Origin: Phoronis australis
Taxonomy: Eukaryota; Phoronida; Phoronidae
Assembly: GCA_002633005.1 (NCBI GenBank)
Contig: NMRA01000056.1
Location: 1,023,521 to 1,087,520, forward strand
Length of the DNA: 64,000 bases
Reading direction: 5' to 3'
Positions within the stretch are counted from its first letter, which is position 1. Every line of letters starts with the position of its first letter. Below are positions 23,701-35,900 of this stretch, one piece after another. Position numbers and translations under genes: made by a program. The notes under the pieces were generated by a model. It made no database searches, was not told the DNA's origin, and worked only from the letters and a program-made list of their open reading frames with translations.

Positions 23701-23848
23701 ATCCATTCGTGAATCCGAAATCCCGTTGCCTTTGCGCATGCGTAAATCAACTTCCCTCAGCCACACATGACAACAGGAAAACAATTTGTTCGAGTCCCAT
23801 TTCTAGTTGCAGAAGGAACGTTAGTCAGATAAACTTAGAGACACAGAG
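23701..23848. promoter_or_regulatory. Candidate bidirectional promoter (kinase / BTBD19)
   Basis: The minus-strand kinase and plus-strand BTBD19 genes face away from each other with about 270 bases between the kinase 5' donor and the BTBD19 start codon. The interval is CpG-richer than the surrounding introns and contains an NRF1-like palindrome. No TATA box is evident. Confidence 0.5.
23733..23742. promoter_or_regulatory. NRF1-type binding site
   Basis: tgcgcatgcg fits the core of the NRF1 consensus (YGCGCAYGCGCR). It is about 110 bases upstream of the BTBD19 ATG, a usual place for NRF1 in CpG-type bidirectional promoters. Confidence 0.5.
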
Positions 23849-23931
23849 ATGTCCAACGAACAACACATGCAAGGTGACATCTTGCCGTTTGCGGCGGAGA
23901 TGAAAAAGATGATAAACAACAAAGATCTGAG
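23849..23931 (+). CDS. BTBD19: BTBD19 exon 1
   Basis: ATG at 23849 opens MSNEQHMQGD and the exon ends INNKDL plus AG|GTAATT. Two bases carry over; the first base of exon 2 completes Ser, giving the DLSDIKF junction that matches the human QYSDVCF. The phase fit and family match outweigh the small size. Confidence 0.8.
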
Positions 23932-26900
23932 GTAATTTTTTACGTCGGGGGAGGTCTGCCTGACGACATTGTCAGCGACAGAGACCGAGTCTGGGAGAGA
24001 ATTAGGCAATGACCATCGCCTCTGTTGGCCCGAAGCAGAGGCGATGTAGAGGCTATAGGCGCTCTGTACGCCGGAAGCTTTTCGGCGAATTATGCCTCGC
24101 ACCGACTAAACCATCAAAGTCACGTTGTTACAAATACCTTTTGCGCATAGAGGAACACCTTAGGAGGTTGTCGATGTGTTTAATTCCTTCCAACTCGAAC
24201 AAATACTCCCGTTATGAAACTTTTTCTTCGAGCAGTCCCTATTTCAGTTCCCAAAATCGTGAACTCAACTTTTTTATACTGCGCACGCTCCAATTCATGA
24301 CCTCAATCTTTAAATAGGCCAAAGGTGAGCCATTGCGGTCTTGGCAGTCAAATGTTCGTTTCCAAAATGCCACCACTTATACTTGTCTTTAATTGGCGTT
24401 ACTTGAAACTGATTGTATTTCAATGAATCATTGTTTGTATTTGATAAAAACAAATGCTGTTGATATGACATTTAATAGTCTTTTTGCACATATTTGACAT
24501 TTTAATGTTTAACAACACGGCAAATGCACGGCTGGTTCCCGGCAGCACGTACGCGAAGGGCGGGAACTTCAGCTTTCAAAGTTCGCCGGTAGGTCCGCAA
24601 CTTCTGACCTTCGGCCTGGTTAAAAAAATGAAAAAGTTGAGTTCACGATTTTGGGAACTGAAATAGGGACTGCTCGAAGAAAAAGTTTCATAACGGGAGT
24701 ATTTGTTCGAGTTGGAAGGAATTAAACACATCGACAACCTCCTAAGGTGTTCCTCTATGCGCAAAAGGTATTTGAAACAACGTGACTTTGATGGTTTAGT
24801 CGGTGCGAGGCATAATTCGCCGAAAAGCTTCCGGCGTACAGAGCGCCTATAGCCTCTACATCGCCTCTGCTTCGGGCCAACAGAGGCGATGGTCATTGCC
24901 TAGGAGAGAATCAGATCAGAAAACTAAGGCTAGTCAAGGGAAAGATTTAGCATATCCTAGTGTGGTAACATGTGAATTCTGGGTGTGACATACAGTAGGC
25001 AGTCGCTTGTGTTGTGAAAGTGCTTCCGGTGAATCACGTATGAACCTCTGTTAGCCACTCGCTAACGGGCAATTGCCTATTAGCTGAATGGTTAGCACGC
25101 TCGCCAGTTAAATCGGGGTCGCTGGTTCGATTCCCGAGGTCGGGCAATCTCGGCTATTATTACACTTGCAATTGCCTACTGGCCAATCACTTTAAATGCT
25201 CATCTCGCACATGGAGGACATACCGGGAATAATACGCTTACAAGGAAGTCGATCACGCATTTCTTAAGATATGCTGGAATTCTCACCGCTCGTCCTTCTG
25301 AGTGGCTTGTACCAGGATCAAAGAGAGCGAGGCGCCGGAATCGGGTACAATTATGATGACCGCATTGCCCGATGCGAGCAAGACCCAATTAAATGTAATT
25401 ATCTGACCATGAACAGTATTAGACATCTCTGACTGTACATAATGGTGAATTTTCAAAATGCGTTAACCACTAATTTTCGTTATAAAAGAACACGGCGGCG
25501 GTATTCTAAAAAAAACGACCAAGTACGGTTTTCGATGAACTACTATACCGTGCGTATTGATATACTCGTTGGATATACAAACGCTGATCAGAGTTAATAA
25601 TATCACATGGATTCGTTGTTTAATATTCTTTCAATCTCGTTTAACCAGATTTTTTACCAAGAAACAGTTGTTGTGCCCACTTTTCATTTTTTATTACTGA
25701 CAAAGAGCTAGAATAGTTATATAGTCAGTGCCACCAAAATTGTCCACGGATTCCAAATCTTCAGTTTGGTTATCACCATATTTGCACTTTTGTATATATT
25801 TTTTGATTTGAGTTCTAATAAAGATTAAACTTTAATGACGCGTGAAATGTTTAGTGTACCTGTAATGTGGTAAGTTTAGCGATGGGCTCACAATGAACTT
25901 ATAACTAATTAAGTTTAGCTGGCGATCAGAATCTACCACTGTTTGGTACTTCAAGTTCAAAACTTAGATAAAAAGTTATCGACCCGTTTCCGGTAAGAAA
26001 AAAGACAAGTGGGCAGAAGCATTAAAAATTAAATAAAGAAGACCAACATGAAACTTAACGTTCCTTTGGGAAGTGACCCTTTATGAAGATAAACACAAGT
26101 TAACATTTTTAGTCATTTTGTAATATTTATAATGTACCAAATTATAACTACTCTCCAGAGTTGCAGGCTATAACTCTGCAGATGTCAGAGAAAACCGAAT
26201 TGGGGGTACTAACAACAACTATTGTTGAGACAGTAATGCTAGAAATTACCTTTCCACTTCAGTAGCTCAGATCTACTTTCGTCAATACAAAGGGCATACT
26301 GAAAAGGCATCGTAAAAGTAGTCTGGGGCTTAGGGAATCAGAGCGGTCACCAGTGGAAACGAGAAATTCTCCACATGGATCCCAGGTTCGAGTCGTAGTA
26401 ATACTTGTGGATTTTTCTACAAGTGTAAAGAGAGATTACAATAGAAGAAGTTGTAAGATGTTAGATGACAGAAAGATGACCAATTATGAGGGACATAATT
26501 CTTAACAGGAACTTGGTAGTTGACCACGACAACTTAGTGAATGACCATGTGAACTTCATCTGGCCCCCAATGTTACGTCTCAGCCATAAAGGTCTTTTGG
26601 TATTGTGATCTGACATGCTATTATAACTGATCTTTATGGGATAGCTCACCAGATAGAGAGAGCCCATGCATGCAAACCAACGTCATGATCTCTTTTCTGG
26701 TTAGTGAGCATGTAGCCAAAATGCCAGTTTGGACAAATGGCCAGGGATTTGCGTTCATGTAACCCACTTCACATGCAAAATTGACATAAAAATAGGCAGA
26801 ATGTAGACGATGTGCTGCTTATGAGATATTGGCAAGCCAAACAGGCAGTGCTTTAGAGAACCAGACAGTCACTGAATAAAGGGTCCATTATTCAGTGGAT

Positions 26901-29900
26901 GAAGCTGGTTCTCTAAATCACAGACCACTATATATGTCCGACGAGTGCCAGCCAAACATGGATGTTAACCCAGAAGAATACGGTATTTACTTTAATAGAC
27001 TGTGATTTATCCAGGTGGCTTTGTTACACCTTAAAATTTGTGAATGATAACAATTAATAATGCTGTTATTTTCCAGCGACATCAAATTCCTGATTGGTCA
27101 AAATAGAAAGACCGTATACTCTCATCGAATGATCTTGTCTGCCCGTTGTGAAGTCTTCCGAGCGATGTTTGCTGATCAGGCTCAGAAAGGAGGACCTGGG
27201 ATCGACACGGAAGTCCCATTTGTACTCTCCGACATCACACCTGAGATTTTCTTAGCCATAATGGAGTTCCTGTACACAAACTGTGTCACGCTCTCTAGCA
27301 AAACGGTAATTAGGCAAAAAATTGGTTCTGGACTGCGTTATTTTAAATTAATGTGGTATTTTTAGTTGCACATTTTTTCAGAAAACTCACCTGATATGAG
27401 CTGGAGAGATAGAGGATTTTTTACAGCTTCAATGTTTTAGGGACGAGACTCAAGTTGTACTCTGGTTGATTGCGTCTCAAAACCACTATAATAATCTTGG
27501 TAAACCACTTTTTAATTAATTAATGTCATCAAAGAGGATTGTGCCTCAGTTTCCAAGCCGCTATTTTAGATACATATTTTTGTACGTGTGAAGCTGTTGA
27601 AAAAACTGTTTTTGCTAGAATTTAAGTGGTGCAGTAATTTCTCTTGTAAACAGAGACGTAAGTTTCAAAATTAGTCAGGCTCAGAAACAACACATTTTGT
27701 CAAAACACTGGTCATAAAACTCATTTCTGATGAATGCGTTTCTCAGTAGCTGCATTACCACGTATGTCGAAATTCCAAACGTATTCCTGGAAAAAAATTA
27801 ACAGTATTAATTCCACAAATGGTCATGTTCCCACGGATTCCTGTTGACTGCCGGAATTCGGATATTTTTGTTACTAGTGTTGGCCGACATTGACACTTAA
27901 CTATACTACTCTTAATTGAGTAAACAAACTGTGCAAACCCGTGGATAAAATTTCCTGGTATATTATACCAGCCAAATGTGGATAATTGGTGCCCTAACGC
28001 AAAAATTTTCCCATCAAAATTTTAGCGGAAAAATAATGGTATTACTTCGACTAAGTTCACACGGAAACAACACTATTGTCAAACTTGATCTTGTTCTGTT
28101 TGGACCCAACTGCTGATTCATGTCACAGAGAAGGACATAAATTGACAACAAAACTCTTGTGTGATGTGTTCCATATTTTTTCAGTACTTTACAGTATTCA
28201 TTACAATCAATGTAATTAGCTTAAAACAGGAAACTTGTATTACATATCTTACGTGAATTTTTTAATGTAGATAAAACATCTGAATGGGAAGGCAGATCGG
28301 TGGCTTTAGTAAGACGAGCATTCACAACGACCATCTTTTGAATAATTTAAGCCTTTGTCATACTTATTAAGCATAATTTTGTGCAAGATGCTAAAGAAAC
28401 ATTCTAGCCAATCACGTGCTGCGGTCACCACGAGCGAACAGACCCCAGTCACAAGTTATGGCATTGAAATGTAGCATTATCAGGGTAAGTTAGCAGATCT
28501 GTTGGTGTGTTTGTGGATGAAAAGCAGATCAATGATCTGATGAGCGTTCACATGGGAAATTTAGTTCAGGCTCTGGATCTGTCTTCTGATCAGGCTTCAT
28601 GTGAACTCTGTATAATCGGGATGAGAAATTCCTTGTTCATGGATGAATGTTAGGTGGGGTAATCGGAAAGGTGGAACAATTGAATGTCTGATCTCGATCA
28701 GTGAGATATCATGTATACGTGACTTTTTTTCTAGGCAATTGATGTTCTTGGTGGGTCTCTCGAGTATGGTCTCGATGAGCTACGTAAGCTTTGTGTTGAC
28801 TACCTGATAGAAAACCTCAATGTCAGCAATGCGTGTGATGTCATGCAAGCCGCTGTCACGTATGGGCAGGATGAACTTAGGGAGGCTACAATGGAGTACA
28901 TTGAACAGAACACGCCGGTAGGGGGCTCTACTAGATGCATGATTTACTTTTGCCTTCAGAGAGTTTTTTGATGATATTAGACACATCTTTTTAAACTCGT
29001 ATTTAGAGTATAATTTTTAATACTTTTTTCCTAGGGAGGCTGTTAAGTCATTTTTTGTCTCGCTATTTAATATCGAGCAATATATTTATTTTGTTGCGGA
29101 ATACTATTATGTTTTGATAACAAAGCAGCTCTGCTTTTTAGGTTTACTACTTTAAGTAGTTCTGAAGCTCAGTGAGACTTTCATCGAAATGTAAGAGTTT
29201 TTTATGAATATGTCAATCTAACTAAAGCATGGAAAATATGTTGCAAATAAGTAGTGTCTGCACGCCATCTGTTGGCCACATTACATGACCTAATGAATAT
29301 AAATCCAAAAAGATTTCTGCCCCGACTGGGACACAAGATGTGGTCAACAGATGGCATGCAGTCACGACTTAAATGTTCGTGGCTACGTAAGACTTTTTTA
29401 TTTTCATGTTTTGACATGAGTTGTTTTCGTCACTCACTCCAGAAAATATGATGCTATCAACTTAGTTTGAATGATTGAAAAGATATTTTAAAATTTCTAT
29501 CATTTCAGAACGTCTTCACCACCAAGACATTCCATGAGATGTCAGAGGATGCACTGAGCGTTACATTACAAAGTGATTTATTAGTTCTGGATGAAACAGA
29601 AATTTTGAGTGCCGTCAAGGAGTGGGCTACGGTGAATTCAGTGAGTTATCTCCCCTTTGCTGAGGCACTTCCTTACCTTTTATGGAGGTGAAGATCACTA
29701 GTCTCTGATCTCGTATTCATGCCTAGAATTGTACGATGACACTTGGCTTACCTCATAATCCAACTCTTTTGGTAATTGGCAGAATTAAAGCATATAACAT
29801 TTCTTCTCTTATTCAAAATTCAAAAACCTAATGACGTGTACTTTTCACAAACTATACAAATGTGCTACTTAAAAACTTTCAAAGCGAAAATTTAAATCAA

Positions 29901-32900
29901 ATAAATTTTGCAATGCCATGCAGTTACCGACGAATGAAAATATAAAATAGTAAAACTAGTAAAATTAAAAATACTGTCGTCGCCCCCAGTGTGTTATGAT
30001 GTGTCTGATTATCTAGAGAATGTTAACATCAGCAGCCTGGGGTGTAATTACCTAGAGCAGCATAGTGTTTTTGATCAATGCCGTATTACATTTTTGTGTA
30101 TTTCTTAATAAATTGTTAACTGTATGCCAGTGAAATTTTGAGATACACAAACCGGTTGAATTGCCCAATCTCGACCGGTGAAGGTGTCAGTAGTATTCTT
30201 TCCATGTTTTTGGACCTTCTACCACCACTCAATATGACATGATATGATATCATGTGGTGCAAAAAAATTACTATACAAACAGTGTTTTAAAGGTGTATTC
30301 TTACATTGCTAAAAAAATGTTCTTAATGGTTGCTGGTAGATTTAAAACTACAGAATCTGTATCACTCATAATGGTTCATTAGTATTTAAGGTATACTATC
30401 AGGTCTACATGTGATGCCTTATCGCCATGACTTGAGTACAACTGTTAATCACAATGTGCAGCGTGGATATAACGTAAACTTTCTTCCACCATTTCTTATC
30501 AAAAAAGGAAGAATTCAAAACAATTTGAAAATTGCAGGTGGTACTTGGCAGGCCCATCTCGGAGGTAGCTCAGAATGTTGTCAAGCACATAAGGCTCCCT
30601 CTATTGTCACCTGATGAACTTAAAGAGGTTGAACAGGAATACAAAAAAGACAGGATGATTCCGGTAAGATTATTAGGTTTGTTGTCTGATCAAATTAAAT
30701 AACCAAACCCATTATGTGTTAATTGAGAACTGGGTATTTGTCATTCTGGGATTGGCTATTCAAAACCCTTAGGGGGTGATAAAGTAATTATATTGTCAGT
30801 CAGTACCCATTGTGAAGCTGTGTTTACTTACACAGGTCAACTGGGACAGTTGTATGAGAGCAGGGGTCTCAAAGAACTACTTTCACTGACCTTGCATGTC
30901 AGTTTCAAAAGTATTGTTTTATGTGGAGACATGGGTGATTTACAACCATCTGCAAGTTCTAAGTTACTTAATGCCAACTAGTTATACTTTCAAGCCCAAA
31001 ATATCATTCTTGTCCAGATTAACACACCCTTTTCATTTGATGTTCTAAATTATTGGAATAGGTATAAAGTATGAACTCGGCAATTACCCGCTATTGATTT
31101 GAGTTATCACCCAGACTGTTGCGTTGTTGTTAGCATGCGATAGCCAAATAAAACATTTCCTGAAAGTAGACAGCGCTCTAGCTACTTGTAAATCGAGGAG
31201 GCAGAGTGGCCTAGTGGGTTGTGTGTCTGCCTCCTGTTCACAAGGTTGTACGTTCGAGTCCCGTTGGACCCCAGTGGTAGGCCCTTGAGTCAGATCTCTT
31301 GATCTTCAGCTCAGTTTTAAGGTTATGTAGGACCCTAGAAAAATTCCAGTTTTGGCAAAATTCGGAACATCATATCTCATATGAAACTTTGAGGTATTGT
31401 GCTTTATGCACTGTTCTCGGGAACGCTGTTAGAGATTGATTTCCACTTTTGCATTAGGAGCTATCAAAAATAGGACTTGTGTATGATTTTGATGAAAAAA
31501 GTTGCTGAAGGTGGGCGTTAACCCGCCCGAATACTAATCTTATGCATATGAAGCCACCTAGAGTGCTTGTCTTCAAAAAGTGTAAAAAATTGCCAACATA
31601 AAGTTAGAATAAATCAAGATTGCACTGACAAATTTAGACACAGGACCAATCACTGAGCTACTCTCGGTCCACAACAATAAGGTGTAAAATTAGAAACGCA
31701 AATTGACCATATTTCAAACCCAGTTCATGGTCATCTCTATGTTGTTTAAGATTTTATCTAAAGATGGCACTGCGTGTTGCTTGAATGCAGTTTCTTGGTC
31801 CTGTAAGTTTGTATTTTGAAAACCATTTTTCCTCTGAATAGTGGCCATCAAACTGGTTTTCAAAATCCAGATCTCATATAAGTGAATATTGCTGTTTTTC
31901 AGCTCAATCAAAATTATTTTCCTCTGAATGTTCATCCAGGCAAGATTTATTTGTTTAAGGTCATATGAGACCTTGTTACCATCTGTGTACATTTGGCCAA
32001 TGAGTTGACATGTCTGTAGAAATTAACTGTCTGTGAAAGTATACATTTTCTGAAAGTAGAAAGCCTGGAGAATGGGATTTTTTACTTTTTCACCAGTCTG
32101 TCTTTGATTGGGTTGTGTGACCATGGTTTTTTTTAGTAAAATAAGTCAAAAAAGAAAGTTACATTCACTACAAACAACAGCATTAATGACGTTACCAAAT
32201 TTCACATTTGATATAAATGTTCAATGTGATAACTCAAAACCACTGTTGCAGTTTCCTAAATTTCCTAAATTACCGTTTTGTTTTTGTTTTATGCAACTTT
32301 TAATTTTTATAAACATGCTGAATGTGCTATTTTTGGAACATTTTAAAGTAATTCCTGTTATCACATTGTAGAACAGTGAGCAAACCATCGTAAGGTCTAA
32401 TTTGAATCCGTGATCAACCATCTCTGAGATGTGATGTTCCACGGTTACAGAGCCAAATTTGGACTTTTATCAGTAGAGTTTGGGAGCAAGCGTCATGCAT
32501 TCATTAGGAAGAGCATGGCTGCAAGTGGGCCAATAAGGAAGAACATACTATGTGATGAGTTTTTCGGATAGTAGCTAAGAGGGTGTGAGGTACAATATGG
32601 TGAGGTGGCACTTATTGCAGTAATTTTCTACATATTTCGCACAAGAAATTATTGCCAAATTTTTTTTTCCATTTTCTCAAAGGCAGATTAATTTACTGAA
32701 AATAATGGAAATTTATCAAAACTTGTTTTATGACATCTACCCGGTACACACAAGGTAGTAACAGACTAAATTTTCTTGATCTTTATTTTGTTGGAAAATT
32801 TGACAAAATAGAATTTCACTTGTTGGCCATGTTGTGTTCTAAATAAGTTAAATGTGATGTAGCAATAACATGGTGAGTGAGATGGTATTTTGTAGGCAAA

Positions 32901-35900
32901 AATGGTAAGCAAGATGGCACCAAGTTGGTTAAATGTTGCAAATGGTATGGTAGGCCTACTTATTAGGTAAAACATGGTAAATGGGATATACTAAAACATG
33001 CTAAATAAATTGCTTTTGTTAGATAAAACACAGTTAATGAAATGACAGTCCCTGCCAACTATTACATAGCTAACAGGCCTGACTATTACAAAACATGGAG
33101 ATATAATGGTAGTTATTAGGCAGAACATGGTAAATGAGATGGTACACATTAGGTTGAATATGGTAGGAAGTAGATCACTCTGGTGTTAGGCATACTTTGA
33201 GCCACTTGATAGAATGAAGTATGACAGGACTCACTTTCAATGTCCAAAACTAAAAATTATGGCCCAAAGAAAATTCTTTTAGGGCTATTACCCGATAATT
33301 TTTATTGCATATAGAGTGGCTTTAGTTTCCTTGTACGTTTTATCTAATCAAAGATCGTAAATTTTGTAGGTCTTGTTACTGTACTCCAGTCGTTTTGCTA
33401 ACACTAACCAGTTTCCAATGGCATTAATCTGTCTAATGGGATGAATGTACTGTGATGTGCTATTGCAACGTTTCCCCAAGTGGTTTCTTGTGAAAACTGA
33501 TAGAAAAGAGTGTCTTAAAGTAAAAATCCATGCTCTACCCTGGCGGCTGCCACTGCTAGAGAGGTTTATTCAATTGTGGTTCAATCCTGCCACCATTCCT
33601 CACTGATAGGCTTCCAAGTGGCAGATTTAGAGGGGGCCCAATGAGGAAATGGCTCCCCCTAAAATTCCCCCAGACTCCACTTGGCAGTTCTGGGTGCAAA
33701 TGTCTGACGGGCAAAATCCTGGCGAATGCTCTGCCCTGCCCTCCTCCTCAAAATCCTGGATCCGCCCCTGCTTCCTGACCCATAACTAGTTGACTAATGG
33801 GGTCTATTTCATGAAAAGTGACTTAAGACAGTAATTTGGTCTTCTGTATGTATACCACAGAACAGAGTGTGTATTTGAATTAAGTATCATTACCCTCAAA
33901 GATTCCAGTCAGTTTTGGGGTAGAGGATTTATCTGCTGATGAAATCAAGGAACTACACTTGATGCCAAGCTATAAGTCTGTCAAATTAAAAATGATAACA
34001 TGTTATTAAGTAACACAACATGATTTCTATGCCACTTCCAGGTTTTTAATGATGGTTCTGTGACAGGGTTTTGGGTTTTTTTGCTCACACCAATGGTCAG
34101 TTACGATGTTGTATTTTTGCCAGTCTCAATGTTACTACAACTGGCTTTTGTCGGTTTTGTCACGTGACATGCTGATGGATCTAAGATGACATGAAGGGGA
34201 CAGGCCCACATTTTTTGTAGATAAAACTTATCGTGATTCACCTAAAACTGCTTGCCCACACGTTTTTGTTTGTGGGAATGTGCTCAGAGGAATAACTCAG
34301 TCCACCTCTCGCCCCCTNCAGTCCGCTTACGTGACAAGAAGTAGCATGAATCTCAAATTCTTGAAAGGTTTCTATTACGTTAAAATCTCCAATTTAGGAC
34401 ACAATATTGTGGACAAGAGAAATTTTATTTGATCATTTTTTCAGAAAAGATATGTAGCATCCAATTAATTCTTTACCACGTTCAAGTTTTGTACAAATTA
34501 GCTGTCACCAGAAAATATTTTGAAAAATTGTTTACATTGACAACAATGTCAGCGGAACTTCAGAAATGAAGACGTGCAATTTTGACGATTATTTTAGTCT
34601 GAAATTGGTGGAGATTTTCGCCGTAACGTCATGCTCTTCCGCCACCAGGTGTCACTCTCTGTACCTAATATTTTGCAATGCAAGTGAAAGTGTGCCTTTG
34701 GTTCAATAACCGTTCAGTGCCCAATAGGAAGCCACTACTCAATGCAGAGTAATGTATGTCTCCGGAGATGAAAAGCTAATGTAGATCATTAGGAAATTAA
34801 ATCACCGCATTTCTTTACTGTGGTGTTGTATCTTGGCTTTATTACGGTTTAAGTGTTGGGGGAATATAATATAAGTCACCCATCAACTTCATAGGCTATA
34901 ATGTATGAAAAGAATATTGATTACGACGAGATGTGTTCTTCAAAAACGTGAGCATTAAACGGACATGATCGACTTTGGGGATAAAAAATGCATTTTAGGA
35001 ATATCGTAGGATTGGATAGACTTATTGAAGTTATTAGCTTTGAGCAGAGCTTTAAAGTAGCAAAATCTGGTTTGTGATTGTTATTAAAAATTGGAGTTAA
35101 TTCTTAGTGTTGGCCTCTGACATTTGGTAGAATTGAGGCCTTATCAGTTTCATACCCTTAAGGCTACTTGTCACATTGGATTTTAGTCCCACTGTCAAAA
35201 CATCGAACTGCCAATGCGGCTGAGATTGTGAGTTTGAATTGAATCCGAGTGGACTGATTTTAGCTACACAACATACTGTGGTCTCAGACAATGCCAATTT
35301 AAAGGCAGTTTCAAGTTGAAAAGATGACGCTGATTCACGAGGTCCTTCAACTACACCTGAAAATGTAAGGTTATTTATAGATGGCGGATACCTTGGCCAT
35401 AGTCACTTAAAGGTAACCAGTTTGATTCCTGTTATTCGTTACGGCATTTTCCCGTTGCTCCCAACTTGTTCGATTCTATAGCCCAACAACTAGTTGGGAA
35501 GTTTACCCGCTGTAGCCAATATCTTACACGACTGATTAACTCCATTGTGGCATTCAGGTTTGGAGGGCCAGCTCTCTTTTTTCGATAATTGCTCTGATCA
35601 TACTACCCTGACTGGGCTGTGCTGTTAAAATAAAAGTTAAGTTATAACATATTTGAACATAAACCAATAGTATTTCTGAAATTCTCGTCAAATGGTGATC
35701 ATGTTTAGTTTTTGAATCGCCAAAATCGCCCAACTGCAACTGAAATTACGATAATCTATTCTTTCCGAATGTACCAATTCACTCTGGGTTTGACGGTATT
35801 CACACGTGGTCTGTAATAAGCCTGGTAGATAATTGCCATGCCTGTTGTCATACCAGACAAAAGAGTGTGCTTGGCAGTTAACAAAGAAGCTAGATGTTAT

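Larger units (their letters stand above)
23932..27076 (+). other. BTBD19 intron 1, 3.1 kb
   Basis: It contains the 900-bp foldback element (24003-24902), two tRNA-like relics (25067-25147, 26335-26402) and a hairpin element (26852-26917). The rest is unremarkable. Confidence 0.75.

Noticed and set aside
23821-24102. A 93-codon minus-strand frame over BTBD19 exon 1
   Set aside because: It is antisense to the real exon and runs into the foldback element; no similarity.
24009-24896. Mirror-image open frames (about 102 and 106 codons) on opposite strands
   Set aside because: They are the two arms of one inverted repeat read in opposite directions, with no known domain. Openness in both arms is a consequence of identity.
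27060-27365. A 101-codon frame starting at ATG 27060 as a complete small BTB protein
   Set aside because: The ATG lies inside the intron polypyrimidine tract before the acceptor at 27076, and the frame reads past the donor at 27305 into intron. It is an internal BTBD19 exon.
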